Assembly: GCA_023229175.1 (NCBI GenBank)
Contig: JALNZV010000042.1
Location: 1-13,993 of the forward strand
From: Tissierellaceae bacterium
GTDB lineage: Bacteria; Bacillota; Clostridia; Tissierellales; Tissierellaceae
Direction of reading: 5' to 3'
Length of the DNA stretch: 13,993 bases
The notes beneath the pieces are model-generated. The model did not search any database. It had not been told where the DNA came from and worked only from the letters and a program-made list of their open reading frames with translations. Position numbers and translations under genes: made by a program. How positions within the stretch are numbered: position 1 is the first letter of the stretch; each line of letters starts with the position of its first letter. This document shows positions 4,035-9,897 of this stretch, in pieces.

Positions 4035-5972
4035 ATGGATAAATTACGCATAGATATTGAAACATACAGCTCTATCGACTTAACCACTGCAGGAGTTCAT
4101 AGATATGTAGATTCAGAAGATTTTAAAATACTTTTAATGGCTTACGCAATAAACGATGAGCCTGTACAAATCTTCGATTTTGAACATGGTAATGGAGATA
4201 TTACGCCAATTGTAAAACTTCTAACTTCTCCTGACTACTTAAAATCTGCTTGGAACGCAGCATTCGAAATTACTTGTCTTAATAAGTTCTTAGGTTTAAA
4301 CCTTGACTTAACCCAGTGGGAGTGCGATATGGTTAAGTCTGCTATGTGTGGACTTCCTCTTGCATTATCTCAGTGTGCTGAGGTATTAGGTTTAGAACAA
4401 CAGAAGATGAAAGCTGGTAAAATACTTATAGACGAATTTTGCAAGCCAAAGAAGAAAAACCAAAGGTCTTTATTTGACACAGATAAATGGGAGCTCTTCA
4501 AGGACTATTGCAAACAGGATGTAGAGGTAGAGAGGGCGATAAGCAATAAATTGTCCTACTTTGACATGCCCACTAATGAGAGAGCTTTATATGAGTTAGA
4601 TTATAGGATTAACGCTCGCGGGGTAATGATTGAGAGTCTATTCGTAGACTCTGCTGTAAGACTTGATGAACAATATAACTCTCTACTTATGCAAGAAGCT
4701 AAAGATATTACGGGGCTTGCAAACCCTAACTCTCCAACGGCGTTAAGGAAATGGTTAGCAGAGCAAGGAGTAACCGCGGTTTCTTTGACTAAAGCTAATG
4801 TTAGCGAGCTTAAGGATAAGGTGCAAAATGATGAAGTGATAAGAGTTTTAGAGCTAAGACAAGAAATGGCGAAGACCTCGACGGCTAAGTATAAGGCTAT
4901 GCAGGAATGTATTTGCAACGATAGCAGGGTTAAAGGGCTTACCCAGTTCTATGCTACTCGTACAGGTAGATGGGCGGGCAGATTAGTGCAAGTTCAGAAC
5001 TTGCCCCAAAACCATTTAGAGGACTTGGATAATGCCAGGGATATCGTGAAGTTAGGAGATGACGAATTAATGGGAATGTGTTATAACGAGGCTCTCCCTA
5101 ATGTTTTGTCTCAATTGATAAGAACGGCATTTATAGCTCCTGAGGGCAAAACATTCGTTATAGCTGACTTCTCTGCTATCGAGGCGAGAGTTATCGCTTG
5201 GTTAGCGGGCGAGCAGTGGAGGATGGACGTGTTTGCTTCTCATGGTAAGATATACGAGGCTTCTGCGGCTGCGATGTTTAGTATTCCTATCGAAGAAGTA
5301 ACTAAGGGTTCTGACTATAGAGCTAAAGGTAAAATAGCTGAATTAGCTTTAGGTTACCAGGGCGGGGTCGGGGCATTAAAAGCTTTCGGTGCCGATAAAA
5401 TGGGGCTAAGCGACATGGAACTCTCCGATATAGTGTATAGGTGGAGAGCGAAGAGCCCTAAGATAGTATCTTTATGGACACTTATAGAAAGAAGTGTGGT
5501 GTTTGCTATACTTAACCCAGGTTTCCCTCATGCTTTTAGAAATGGTTTGATTACGGCTCTTTATTCCAAAGAGGATAAGTATTTAGCTATTACTTTACCT
5601 TCTGGTCGTGCTATCCATTATTATAATCCTACTGTCTCATCTTACGGGGGTAAGTACTCAATAACTTACGAAGGTCTTAACCAAACAACCAGGAAGTGGG
5701 AAACTATAGATACCTATGGAGGCAAACTTACCGAAAACATAATTCAAGCTATTGCGAGAGATTGCTTAGCTGAAACAATGCTAAGGATTGATAAGGCAGG
5801 GTTCCCGGTTGTTATGCATGTCCACGATGAGGTTATAATGGAAGTGCCGAAAGCTTCTGCAAAAGACTCTTTGACGGCTATTCTTGATATAATGGCAACG
5901 CCTATCCCATGGGCAGAAGGACTCTTGCTAACAGGGGACGGTTTCATTTCTGATTATTACAAAAAAGATTAA
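4035..5972 (+). CDS. Family A (Pol I-like) phage DNA polymerase with 3'-5' exonuclease
   Basis: A 645-aa replicative polymerase, shorter than E. coli Pol I because there is no 5'-nuclease domain. The exonuclease domain has Exo I LRIDIETYSS (Asp7, Glu9), Exo II WNAAFEITCLNK and Exo III YCKQDVEVE (Tyr158, Asp162). The polymerase domain has TGRWAGRLVQVQNLP (about 310-324), motif A VIADFSAIEARV (Asp378), motif B YRAKGKIAELALGYQGG (Arg429, Lys433, Tyr441) and motif C VMHVHDEVIMEV (His597, Asp598, Glu599). Motif B has Leu where E. coli Pol I has Phe762 and GYQGG instead of YG; this is usual for the phage subfamily found with DUF2800, DUF2815 and VapE. All metal ligands are present. The start ATG follows an A-rich leader downstream of the second tRNA-like fold. 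It should copy the phage genome, using primers probably made by the VapE-type protein downstream. Confidence 0.97.
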   Translation: MDKLRIDIETYSSIDLTTAGVHRYVDSEDFKILLMAYAINDEPVQIFDFEHGNGDITPIVKLLTSPDYLKSAWNAAFEITCLNKFLGLNLDLTQWECDMVKSAMCGLPLALSQCAEVLGLEQQKMKAGKILIDEFCKPKKKNQRSLFDTDKWELFKDYCKQDVEVERAISNKLSYFDMPTNERALYELDYRINARGVMIESLFVDSAVRLDEQYNSLLMQEAKDITGLANPNSPTALRKWLAEQGVTAVSLTKANVSELKDKVQNDEVIRVLELRQEMAKTSTAKYKAMQECICNDSRVKGLTQFYATRTGRWAGRLVQVQNLPQNHLEDLDNARDIVKLGDDELMGMCYNEALPNVLSQLIRTAFIAPEGKTFVIADFSAIEARVIAWLAGEQWRMDVFASHGKIYEASAAAMFSIPIEEVTKGSDYRAKGKIAELALGYQGGVGALKAFGADKMGLSDMELSDIVYRWRAKSPKIVSLWTLIERSVVFAILNPGFPHAFRNGLITALYSKEDKYLAITLPSGRAIHYYNPTVSSYGGKYSITYEGLNQTTRKWETIDTYGGKLTENIIQAIARDCLAETMLRIDKAGFPVVMHVHDEVIMEVPKASAKDSLTAILDIMATPIPWAEGLLLTGDGFISDYYKKD

Positions 5973-5976
5973 ATAT

Positions 5977-6327
5977 ATGATTGTTTACAGTGATTATGAA
6001 TGTGCGAGAAAAGATATAGTGAAAGTCTCGCAAAAACTGAAAAAAGAATTAGTTATAACCTTCTCTGTATTTGATTGCAGACCAAGACGAATTGAGTTTT
6101 ACATTAAGTCAAGCGATGAGGTGATAGACCTGTCTCATGTTATGTGTATAAAAAGGCTGTATAAGGATAGTGTAGATGACCTACTTACTATTCAAGAACT
6201 TTTAGTTCTATACCCTGACTACATACCTTTCATAAAATCGAGATACAAATGCGGGGATTTAGCTGAATACGGTGCTAAAAATTTTGCTCCGATTGATACT
6301 TTACCGTTGAAAACACTAACATTTTAA
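5977..6327 (+). CDS. Hypothetical protein, 116 aa
   Basis: I do not recognise this protein. It begins MIVYSDYECARKDIVKV, 4 bases after the polymerase stop, so it is probably co-translated. Residues about 20-80 alternate strands and helices (KKELVITFSVFDC, RRIEFYIKSSDEVIDL, DDLLTIQELLVLY). Four cysteines are scattered and do not form a zinc-binding pattern. The tail YGAKNFAPIDTLPLKTLTF is uncharged. No membrane segment or signal peptide is seen. It marks the start of the accessory stretch, after which base composition becomes more AT-rich. Confidence 0.7.
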   Translation: MIVYSDYECARKDIVKVSQKLKKELVITFSVFDCRPRRIEFYIKSSDEVIDLSHVMCIKRLYKDSVDDLLTIQELLVLYPDYIPFIKSRYKCGDLAEYGAKNFAPIDTLPLKTLTF

Positions 6328-6331
6328 AGAT

Positions 6332-6502
6332 ATGAAAAAAATTTACATTAGCGGGGCAATATCCGGCTTGGAAGAACAAGCAACTCGCAAAAGATTTGAA
6401 GGAAGGGTTATAATGGAAGGGGTTTTCCCACTTCTGCAGCATAAGAAAAAAGAACTTATAAATAATGGGTGTAACCCAAGTAAATTCAAAATAACATATT
6501 AA
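6332..6502 (+). CDS. Truncated DUF4406-like (nucleoside deoxyribosyltransferase-like) remnant
   Basis: A 56-aa reading frame starting MKKIYISGAISGLEEQATRK. The K-I-Y-I-S-G-x-I-S-G-L opening is the hallmark of DUF4406, a small phage family related to nucleoside 2-deoxyribosyltransferases. Full-length members run about 90-110 residues and carry an acidic motif and nucleotide-binding half that are missing here. After residue 22 the sequence (EGRVIMEGVFPLLQH) departs from the family before a partly family-like KKELINNGCNP, then stops. I read it as a decayed or internally rearranged copy rather than an active enzyme. It starts 4 bases after the preceding stop and is followed by the AAAACAATTTAAAA leader of the next gene. 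It might still be translated. Confidence 0.55.
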   Translation: MKKIYISGAISGLEEQATRKRFEGRVIMEGVFPLLQHKKKELINNGCNPSKFKITY

Positions 6503-6528
6503 TAAAACAATTTAAAATCAACAAAATC

Positions 6529-6795
6529 ATGTGTAATTGTATAGAAATATTAGAGCAAAAAGCTCTGGAATATGCAGAAAAAGAATTAAAAAACGGAGAA
6601 GAAATAATTGAAGAACCTAAATTTGAAAATAAGAGGTGGATTATTTCAATGAAAGGAATTAGTGAAAAATTATTAGCAAATAAACTTATAGGAAGAAAAA
6701 GGTATAAAAATTCAATAAGAAAAATTGAATTCAATTTTATGGCATCATTCTGCCCATTTTGTGGGGAAAAAATAGAAAATAAGGAGGATAAATAA
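6529..6795 (+). CDS. Small protein with Cys pairs (MCNC start, CPFCG end)
   Basis: An 88-aa lysine-rich protein. It opens MCNCIEILEQKALEYAEKEL, which gives a CxC pair, and closes with MASFCPFCGEKIENKEDK, which contains a CPFCG knuckle typical of zinc ribbons. The two ends could together bind one metal ion (inference). The middle is probably an alpha/beta domain (RWIISMKGISEKLLANKL). Similar short 'MCNCIE...CPFCG' proteins occur, from memory, in Bacteroides phages, with no known function. An AAAACAATTTAAAA leader precedes it at 6504-6517. Its end contains AAGGAGG (6781-6787), a Shine-Dalgarno sequence for the next gene. Confidence 0.75.
   Translation: MCNCIEILEQKALEYAEKELKNGEEIIEEPKFENKRWIISMKGISEKLLANKLIGRKRYKNSIRKIEFNFMASFCPFCGEKIENKEDK
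6781..6787 (+). promoter_or_regulatory. Strong Shine-Dalgarno AAGGAGG
   Basis: AAGGAGG lies 8 bases before the ATG at 6796 and within the last codons of the preceding gene. It is notable because nearly every other start in the window has only an A-rich leader, as is usual in Bacteroidota. It supports the start at 6796 and could mean that this gene was acquired from, or is tuned differently to, a host that uses Shine-Dalgarno pairing. Confidence 0.6.
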
Positions 6796-7195
6796 ATGAC
6801 AACACACGATGAACTTACACAAGAAGAAATAGCCTATCTAAAAAAACACGATTTTGACGTGGAGGGTAATTTGCCAATATTTTTACCAGAAGCAAACAAA
6901 AGACAAGATTGTTTAAATGAATTCAGACCAGGCGAGATATGGCTTGGAAATATTGATAGCCGAAAAAAGCAAGAATACCTTTCCCACAAAAAAGTATGTC
7001 CAACCCTTAGAATTGGCGAGCAAGCCTATTCTATAGATGGGAAACCACTCCCTCGATTTGACAGTAGACCTCTTTTTATTCATAAAAGCGAAGAAATCAA
7101 ATATGATAATTATTTGACAGAATTATACAAAAAGGAACAAGATGAATACAATAATTATTTAAAAGAAAAAAGTAAGAAAGATGACAACACACGAT
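6796..7195 (+). repeat. 15-bp direct repeat at two gene starts
   Basis: ATGACAACACACGAT occurs at 6796-6810 and 7181-7195, in each case the first five codons of a gene (MTTHD). The rest of the two proteins is unrelated. This suggests that a translation-start region was duplicated or used as short homology for cassette exchange. Confidence 0.75.
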
Positions 7196-7197
7196 AA
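6796..7197 (+). CDS. Hypothetical hydrophilic protein, 133 aa
   Basis: I do not recognise this protein. It starts MTTHDELTQEEIAYLKKHDF immediately after the previous stop. The middle (RPGEIWLGNIDSRKKQEYL, then GEQAYSIDGKPLPRFDSRP) looks like a compact beta-containing fold. The last 35 residues are highly charged and probably helical (LTELYKKEQDEYNNYLKEK). No catalytic motif, signal peptide or membrane segment is seen. The first 15 bases (ATGACAACACACGAT) are repeated exactly at 7181-7195, the start of the next gene, which overlaps this one by 17 bases in another frame. Confidence 0.7.
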   Translation: MTTHDELTQEEIAYLKKHDFDVEGNLPIFLPEANKRQDCLNEFRPGEIWLGNIDSRKKQEYLSHKKVCPTLRIGEQAYSIDGKPLPRFDSRPLFIHKSEEIKYDNYLTELYKKEQDEYNNYLKEKSKKDDNTR

Positions 7198-7321
7198 AAA
7201 TAAGAATCTAAGCGAATATTTCGAAACTGCAATAGTAGGCATAGGCATTATTGCAATGGCTCTTACTTCAATAGTATTAGCAGGAATAAAATTAGTTGAA
7301 TACATAGCAAAATACATCTAA
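7181..7321 (+). CDS. Small single-pass membrane protein, 46 aa
   Basis: A 46-aa frame starting MTTHDKNKNLSEYFETAIVG. Residues about 17-41 (AIVGIGIIAMALTSIVLAG and following) are a clear transmembrane helix, preceded by a polar N-terminus with few positive charges. The start overlaps the preceding gene by 17 bases and shares its first 15 bases and first five residues (MTTHD), so its initiation region looks like a duplicate. Its TAA (7319-7321) lies inside the first 21-bp repeat. Small phage membrane proteins can act in exclusion, inhibition or holin-like roles; nothing here selects among these. Length, overlap and a clean hydrophobic helix make it a likely real gene, though it is short. Confidence 0.6.
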   Translation: MTTHDKNKNLSEYFETAIVGIGIIAMALTSIVLAGIKLVEYIAKYI

Positions 7322-7401
7322 GAGATAGCAGAACAAATCTAAGAGATAGGAAAATAGATCTAAGAGATACGAAAATAACTCTAAGAGTTAGTTCTGTTAA
7401 G
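7318..7401. repeat. Four 21-bp tandem iterons (CTAAGAG core)
   Basis: CTAAGAG begins at 7318, 7339, 7360 and 7381, exactly 21 bases apart, or two DNA turns. The first three units continue GATAG, GATAG and GATAC, with an A-rich rest; the fourth diverges to CTAAGAGTTAGTTCTG. The fourth unit lies in a palindrome, TAACTCT-A-AGAGTTA (7376-7390). The array fills the gap between the small membrane-protein gene and the gene at 7429. Phased direct repeats ending in a palindrome suggest cooperative protein binding, as an operator or an initiator site. No unique spacers are present, so this is not CRISPR. Confidence 0.8.
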
Positions 7402-7428
7402 TAATAACTAAACAAACAATAAAACACA

Positions 7429-7818
7429 ATGGAAGATTTATACGAAGAATGTTACAACATTAAATGTGGTAACTTCATAAAAACGAGTAACCCAATAGAG
7501 TTTGAAAGTCTATTGAAGTTGGAAAATCTACCTATTAAAGGGCTTGAGCATATTAAGCCTGGTGGTAAAACAGATATGTATGATTGGTTTATCCATCCTT
7601 GTGAATACAAAGGAATACTTAAAGACGAAGGAGAGCATAAAGCAATTATAACCTATATGGGTAAAATGGAAGGAGATATATTTAGTCCTGAAGACATCTA
7701 TATATATGATGTTACATACGTGATAACTCCTGAAAGAATTGGCAAATCTTACATGCCAAGAAGCTTTAGAGATCCCCTTTTAAAAATTGATGAGAACGGT
7801 AAATATTATTGGAAGTAA
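7429..7818 (+). CDS. Hypothetical protein, 129 aa
   Basis: I do not recognise this protein. It starts MEDLYEECYNIKCGNFIK after a long A-rich leader that follows the 21-bp iterons, so it may be the gene controlled by them. GLEHIKPGGKTDMYDWFIH near residues 38-56 and ITPERIGKSYMPRSFRDPL near 98-116 are the most distinctive parts. The rest alternates short strands (HKAIITYMGKMEGDIF, EDIYIYDVTYVIT), suggesting a beta-rich globular fold. No signal peptide, membrane segment or catalytic pattern is seen. It ends 2 bases before the radical SAM gene, so the two are probably co-translated. Confidence 0.7.
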   Translation: MEDLYEECYNIKCGNFIKTSNPIEFESLLKLENLPIKGLEHIKPGGKTDMYDWFIHPCEYKGILKDEGEHKAIITYMGKMEGDIFSPEDIYIYDVTYVITPERIGKSYMPRSFRDPLLKIDENGKYYWK

Positions 7819-7820
7819 TC

Positions 7821-8705
7821 ATGAAAATAGGTTTAATAGATGTTGATGGACATAATACATTTCCAAATTTAGCTCTTATGAAATTATCTGCCTTTCATAA
7901 ACAAATAGGAGATAGTGTTGAATTTGCGAATGCAATGTTTCAAAATTATGATATCGTATATAAAAGTAAAGTTTTCACCTTTACTCCTGATAATAATGAA
8001 ATTTATAATTGTGAAGTAATAAAAGGTGGGACGGGTTACAAAGATTATTCAACAAATTTGAATTATGACATTGAACATATATGTCCTGATTATGATATAT
8101 ATAATAGTAATATTGCTTATGGTTTTCTTACAAGAGGATGTATTAATAAATGTGAATGGTGCATTGTCCCAGACAAAGAAGGGAAGATAAAAGCAAATGC
8201 AGATATTGAAGAGTTTATTTCAAACAAAAAACAAGCAATTTTACTTGATAATAATGTTCTTGCCTCAACTCACGGTCTGCTTCAAATAGAAAAGATAATA
8301 AGACTTGGAATAAGAGTAGATTTTAATCAAGGATTAGATGTAAGATTAGCATATAATGATAAATACATTCTTGATTTACTTTCTAAAGTAAAATGGACAA
8401 GACAAATAAGATTTGCTTGTGATACCCTTAGCCAACTTGAACCTTTGATAAAAGTTACTGAAGAACTAATAAAAAGAGGAATAAAGCCTTATAGAATTTT
8501 TGTTTACGTCCTTATCAAAAAAGATATTAATGATGCATTAGTAATACTTAATAAATTAAAGGAAGTAGGAGTAGTACCATTTGCTCAACCTTATAGGGAT
8601 TTTGATAATAAAATAAAACCTACAAGAGAGCAAAAAGACATAGCTCGTTGGTGTAATCATAAGGCTATATTTAATTCAATTGATTTCAGTAGATATAAAA
8701 ATTAA
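7821..8705 (+). CDS. Phage radical SAM protein
   Basis: A 294-aa protein. TRGCINKCEWCIVP supplies Cys107, Cys111 and Cys114, the CxxxCxxC triad that binds the [4Fe-4S] cluster of radical SAM enzymes. The N-terminal 100 residues (MKIGLIDVDGHNTFPNLALM) look like the Rossmann/B12-binding-like start of MiaB-type and related enzymes. After the cluster come family-like segments: ILLDNNVLAS, IRVDFNQGLDVRL and PYRIFVYVLI, the strands of the TIM-like barrel. I chose ATG 7821 rather than the in-frame ATG 12 bases upstream because the latter lies inside the preceding gene. There is no clear C-terminal substrate-binding domain beyond the barrel. Similar genes occur in gut phages, from memory, with substrate unknown. 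Modification of tRNA, a nucleotide or a peptide are all possible. Codon usage is strongly AT-rich. Confidence 0.9.
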   Translation: MKIGLIDVDGHNTFPNLALMKLSAFHKQIGDSVEFANAMFQNYDIVYKSKVFTFTPDNNEIYNCEVIKGGTGYKDYSTNLNYDIEHICPDYDIYNSNIAYGFLTRGCINKCEWCIVPDKEGKIKANADIEEFISNKKQAILLDNNVLASTHGLLQIEKIIRLGIRVDFNQGLDVRLAYNDKYILDLLSKVKWTRQIRFACDTLSQLEPLIKVTEELIKRGIKPYRIFVYVLIKKDINDALVILNKLKEVGVVPFAQPYRDFDNKIKPTREQKDIARWCNHKAIFNSIDFSRYKN

Positions 8706-8719
8706 TAAAAGAAATAGTC

Positions 8720-8923
8720 ATGACAGAATTAAAAGAACATCAAGAAGTGATTGAGAGGTGTATTTCAGAAAAAATTGATTCCTATATGAGCAATTACTCT
8801 GCTACATCTAAGAGGTTTAATATTAATTTCTTCACTGCGGATAAATTAATTGATATTACTTCTAAGTCCGGCAAGGAATGCAGAATTACAATTACCCTTC
8901 CAGAGAAAATAAAAAACAATTAA
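8720..8923 (+). CDS. Hypothetical protein, 67 aa
   Basis: An unrecognised small protein, MTELKEHQEVIERCISEKI onward. The N-terminal half is probably one amphipathic helix. The second half (NINFFTADKLIDITSKS, ECRITITLPEKI) has the alternation of a beta hairpin. It ends KNN-stop; those final bases form part of the AAAACAATTAAAA motif repeated before several neighbours. It sits between the radical SAM gene and the SEC-C gene with short gaps on both sides. It could be a companion of the radical SAM protein, but nothing in the sequence demonstrates that. Confidence 0.65.
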   Translation: MTELKEHQEVIERCISEKIDSYMSNYSATSKRFNINFFTADKLIDITSKSGKECRITITLPEKIKNN

Positions 8924-8938
8924 AAAACAATAAATATT

Positions 8939-9115
8939 ATGAGCAAAGAAAAAAGAATGTTTAGACTGATATCTCCTCAAGAAGGGGGTCATTTGATAGT
9001 AAAAAAAATAGGTAGAAACAGCCCTTGCCCTTGTGAGAGTGGAAAAAAAGTTAAACATTGTTGTAATAAAACAGCAACGTATTATTCATCGAAACCTAAA
9101 GATAAAAACAATTAA
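8939..9115 (+). CDS. Small SEC-C motif zinc-binding protein
   Basis: A 58-aa protein. GRNSPCPCESGKKVKHCC (residues 25-42) is a complete SEC-C motif, the CxCx(8)CC zinc knuckle first known from the SecA C-terminus, with all four cysteines present (30, 32, 41, 42). Stand-alone SEC-C proteins are widespread and usually bind zinc; in SecA the motif contacts ribosomes and SecB. The rest is an N-terminal SPQEGGHLIV segment and a basic tail ending KDKNN. There is no other domain, so it may be an adaptor. It starts ATGAGCAAAG after an A-rich leader. The stop lies inside the same AAAACAATTAAAA motif found at the end of the preceding gene. Confidence 0.85.
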   Translation: MSKEKRMFRLISPQEGGHLIVKKIGRNSPCPCESGKKVKHCCNKTATYYSSKPKDKNN

Positions 9116-9121
9116 AAAGAT

Positions 9122-9355
9122 ATGCAAGCGATAATATACGATTTAGAAGAGTTTAATGCAAAATTAAGCTCTGAATTTGACACCTTAGAAAATAACATTG
9201 AGTATTTGGATTTTGGTGTAGATGTTTTTAGCACTCCTCGAAACATTAGAGATGAAGATTTTCTAAACGCTCTTTCAAAGCTCTATAAAAACAGAGTATG
9301 CTTGAAAGAAGAGGAAAAAAGCTTTATTATAAATCTATCCATTAAGTATATATAA
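9122..9355 (+). CDS. Duplicated small phage protein, copy 1 (77 aa)
   Basis: A 77-aa acidic protein starting MQAIIYDLEEFNAKLSSEFD. Its paralogue, at 9664, has the same length and an almost identical first 13 residues. The C-terminal half also corresponds: DEDFLNALSKLYKNRVCLKEEE here against DKEFLEQLCKIHSNRAALSTEEE there, and each ends in a basic residue followed by an aromatic and isoleucine. The middle (residues about 20-45) has diverged. I recognise no domain; it is probably a short alpha/beta fold beginning with strand AIIYDL. The 17 bases at 9102-9118, before this start, are also present before copy 2. Confidence 0.8.
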   Translation: MQAIIYDLEEFNAKLSSEFDTLENNIEYLDFGVDVFSTPRNIRDEDFLNALSKLYKNRVCLKEEEKSFIINLSIKYI

Positions 9356-9390
9356 TTAATCAATCAAATAAACAATTTAAAACAAATAAA

Positions 9391-9618
9391 ATGAAATTAA
9401 TAGCAAAAACAAATCAATATAGAAGAGATTTTGATGGGGTAGTAAAATGCCAATTCTGTGGGCATGAAGAAGAATTGCGTAATGGCTATGATGACCATTT
9501 TTATCATACGCAAGTAATACCTAATTTAATATGTAATAAATGTAATAAAAGTACTATTAGTGAAAATGGTACTATACATAAGGCAATATTAAAATATCCA
9601 GAAGATATACAACTATAA
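9391..9618 (+). CDS. Small zinc-ribbon-like protein (two CxxC pairs)
   Basis: A 75-aa protein, MKLIAKTNQYRRDFDGVVK onward. CQFCGHEEE (Cys20, Cys23) and ICNKCNKST (Cys48, Cys51) are two CxxC knuckles about 25 residues apart, the layout of a zinc ribbon. Between them are HFYHTQVIP histidines, which may or may not bind metal. The tail TISENGTIHKAILKYPED is probably the second strand of the ribbon. Such isolated ribbons often bind nucleic acid or act as adaptors; the role here is unknown. It sits between the two copies of the duplicated 77-aa gene, with an ATAAACAATTTAAAAC leader. Confidence 0.8.
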   Translation: MKLIAKTNQYRRDFDGVVKCQFCGHEEELRNGYDDHFYHTQVIPNLICNKCNKSTISENGTIHKAILKYPEDIQL

Positions 9619-9663
9619 AAATTAACAAAACGAGAGCATAAAAACAATTAAAAATACAAACTT

Positions 9664-9897
9664 ATGCAAGCTATAATATATGATTTAGAAGAGTTCAATG
9701 CTCAATTAGAGTCTGAATTTGATGAGGACGAAGTTTTAGTTGAGTGGATGGGGATTAACAATGATGTTTTGCATTGCCCTCAATCGCTCAAAGATAAAGA
9801 GTTTTTAGAGCAACTATGCAAGATACATAGCAACAGAGCGGCTTTAAGTACCGAAGAGGAAAATTGGATAAGAACCTTAGCTAATAGATTTATATGA
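9664..9897 (+). CDS. Duplicated small phage protein, copy 2 (77 aa)
   Basis: A paralogue of the 77-aa gene at 9122, starting MQAIIYDLEEFNAQLESEFD. The second half (CPQSLKDKEFLEQLCKIHS, AALSTEEENWI) aligns with copy 1 without a gap. Divergence is high in residues 20-45 and low at the start, so the duplication is old or the middle is under different selection. The stop TGA overlaps the ATG of the primase-helicase by 4 bases (ATGA), so this copy is translationally coupled to the replication gene and copy 1 is not. A link to replication control is possible (inference). Confidence 0.8.
   Translation: MQAIIYDLEEFNAQLESEFDEDEVLVEWMGINNDVLHCPQSLKDKEFLEQLCKIHSNRAALSTEEENWIRTLANRFI

Larger units (their letters stand above)
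8913..9654 (+). repeat. Recurrent A-rich leader motif AAAACAATT(T)AAAA
   Basis: A near-identical A-rich motif precedes several cassette genes: 8913-8925 (before the SEC-C gene), 9102-9118 (before copy 1), 9370-9382 (before the zinc-ribbon gene) and 9638-9654 (before copy 2). A further copy is at 6504-6517, before the gene at 6529. The versions at 9102 and 9638 are identical over 17 bases. Bacteroidota starts favour A-rich leaders, so this may be a translation signal; shared homology for cassette exchange is the alternative. Confidence 0.6.

Noticed and set aside
7318..7401. CRISPR array
   Set aside because: The units are contiguous 21-bp tandem repeats with no unique spacers and no cas genes nearby.
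7809..7820. Upstream start for the radical SAM gene
   Set aside because: It adds only MEVI, overlaps the preceding gene, and the family-like sequence begins at MKIGLIDVDG (7821).
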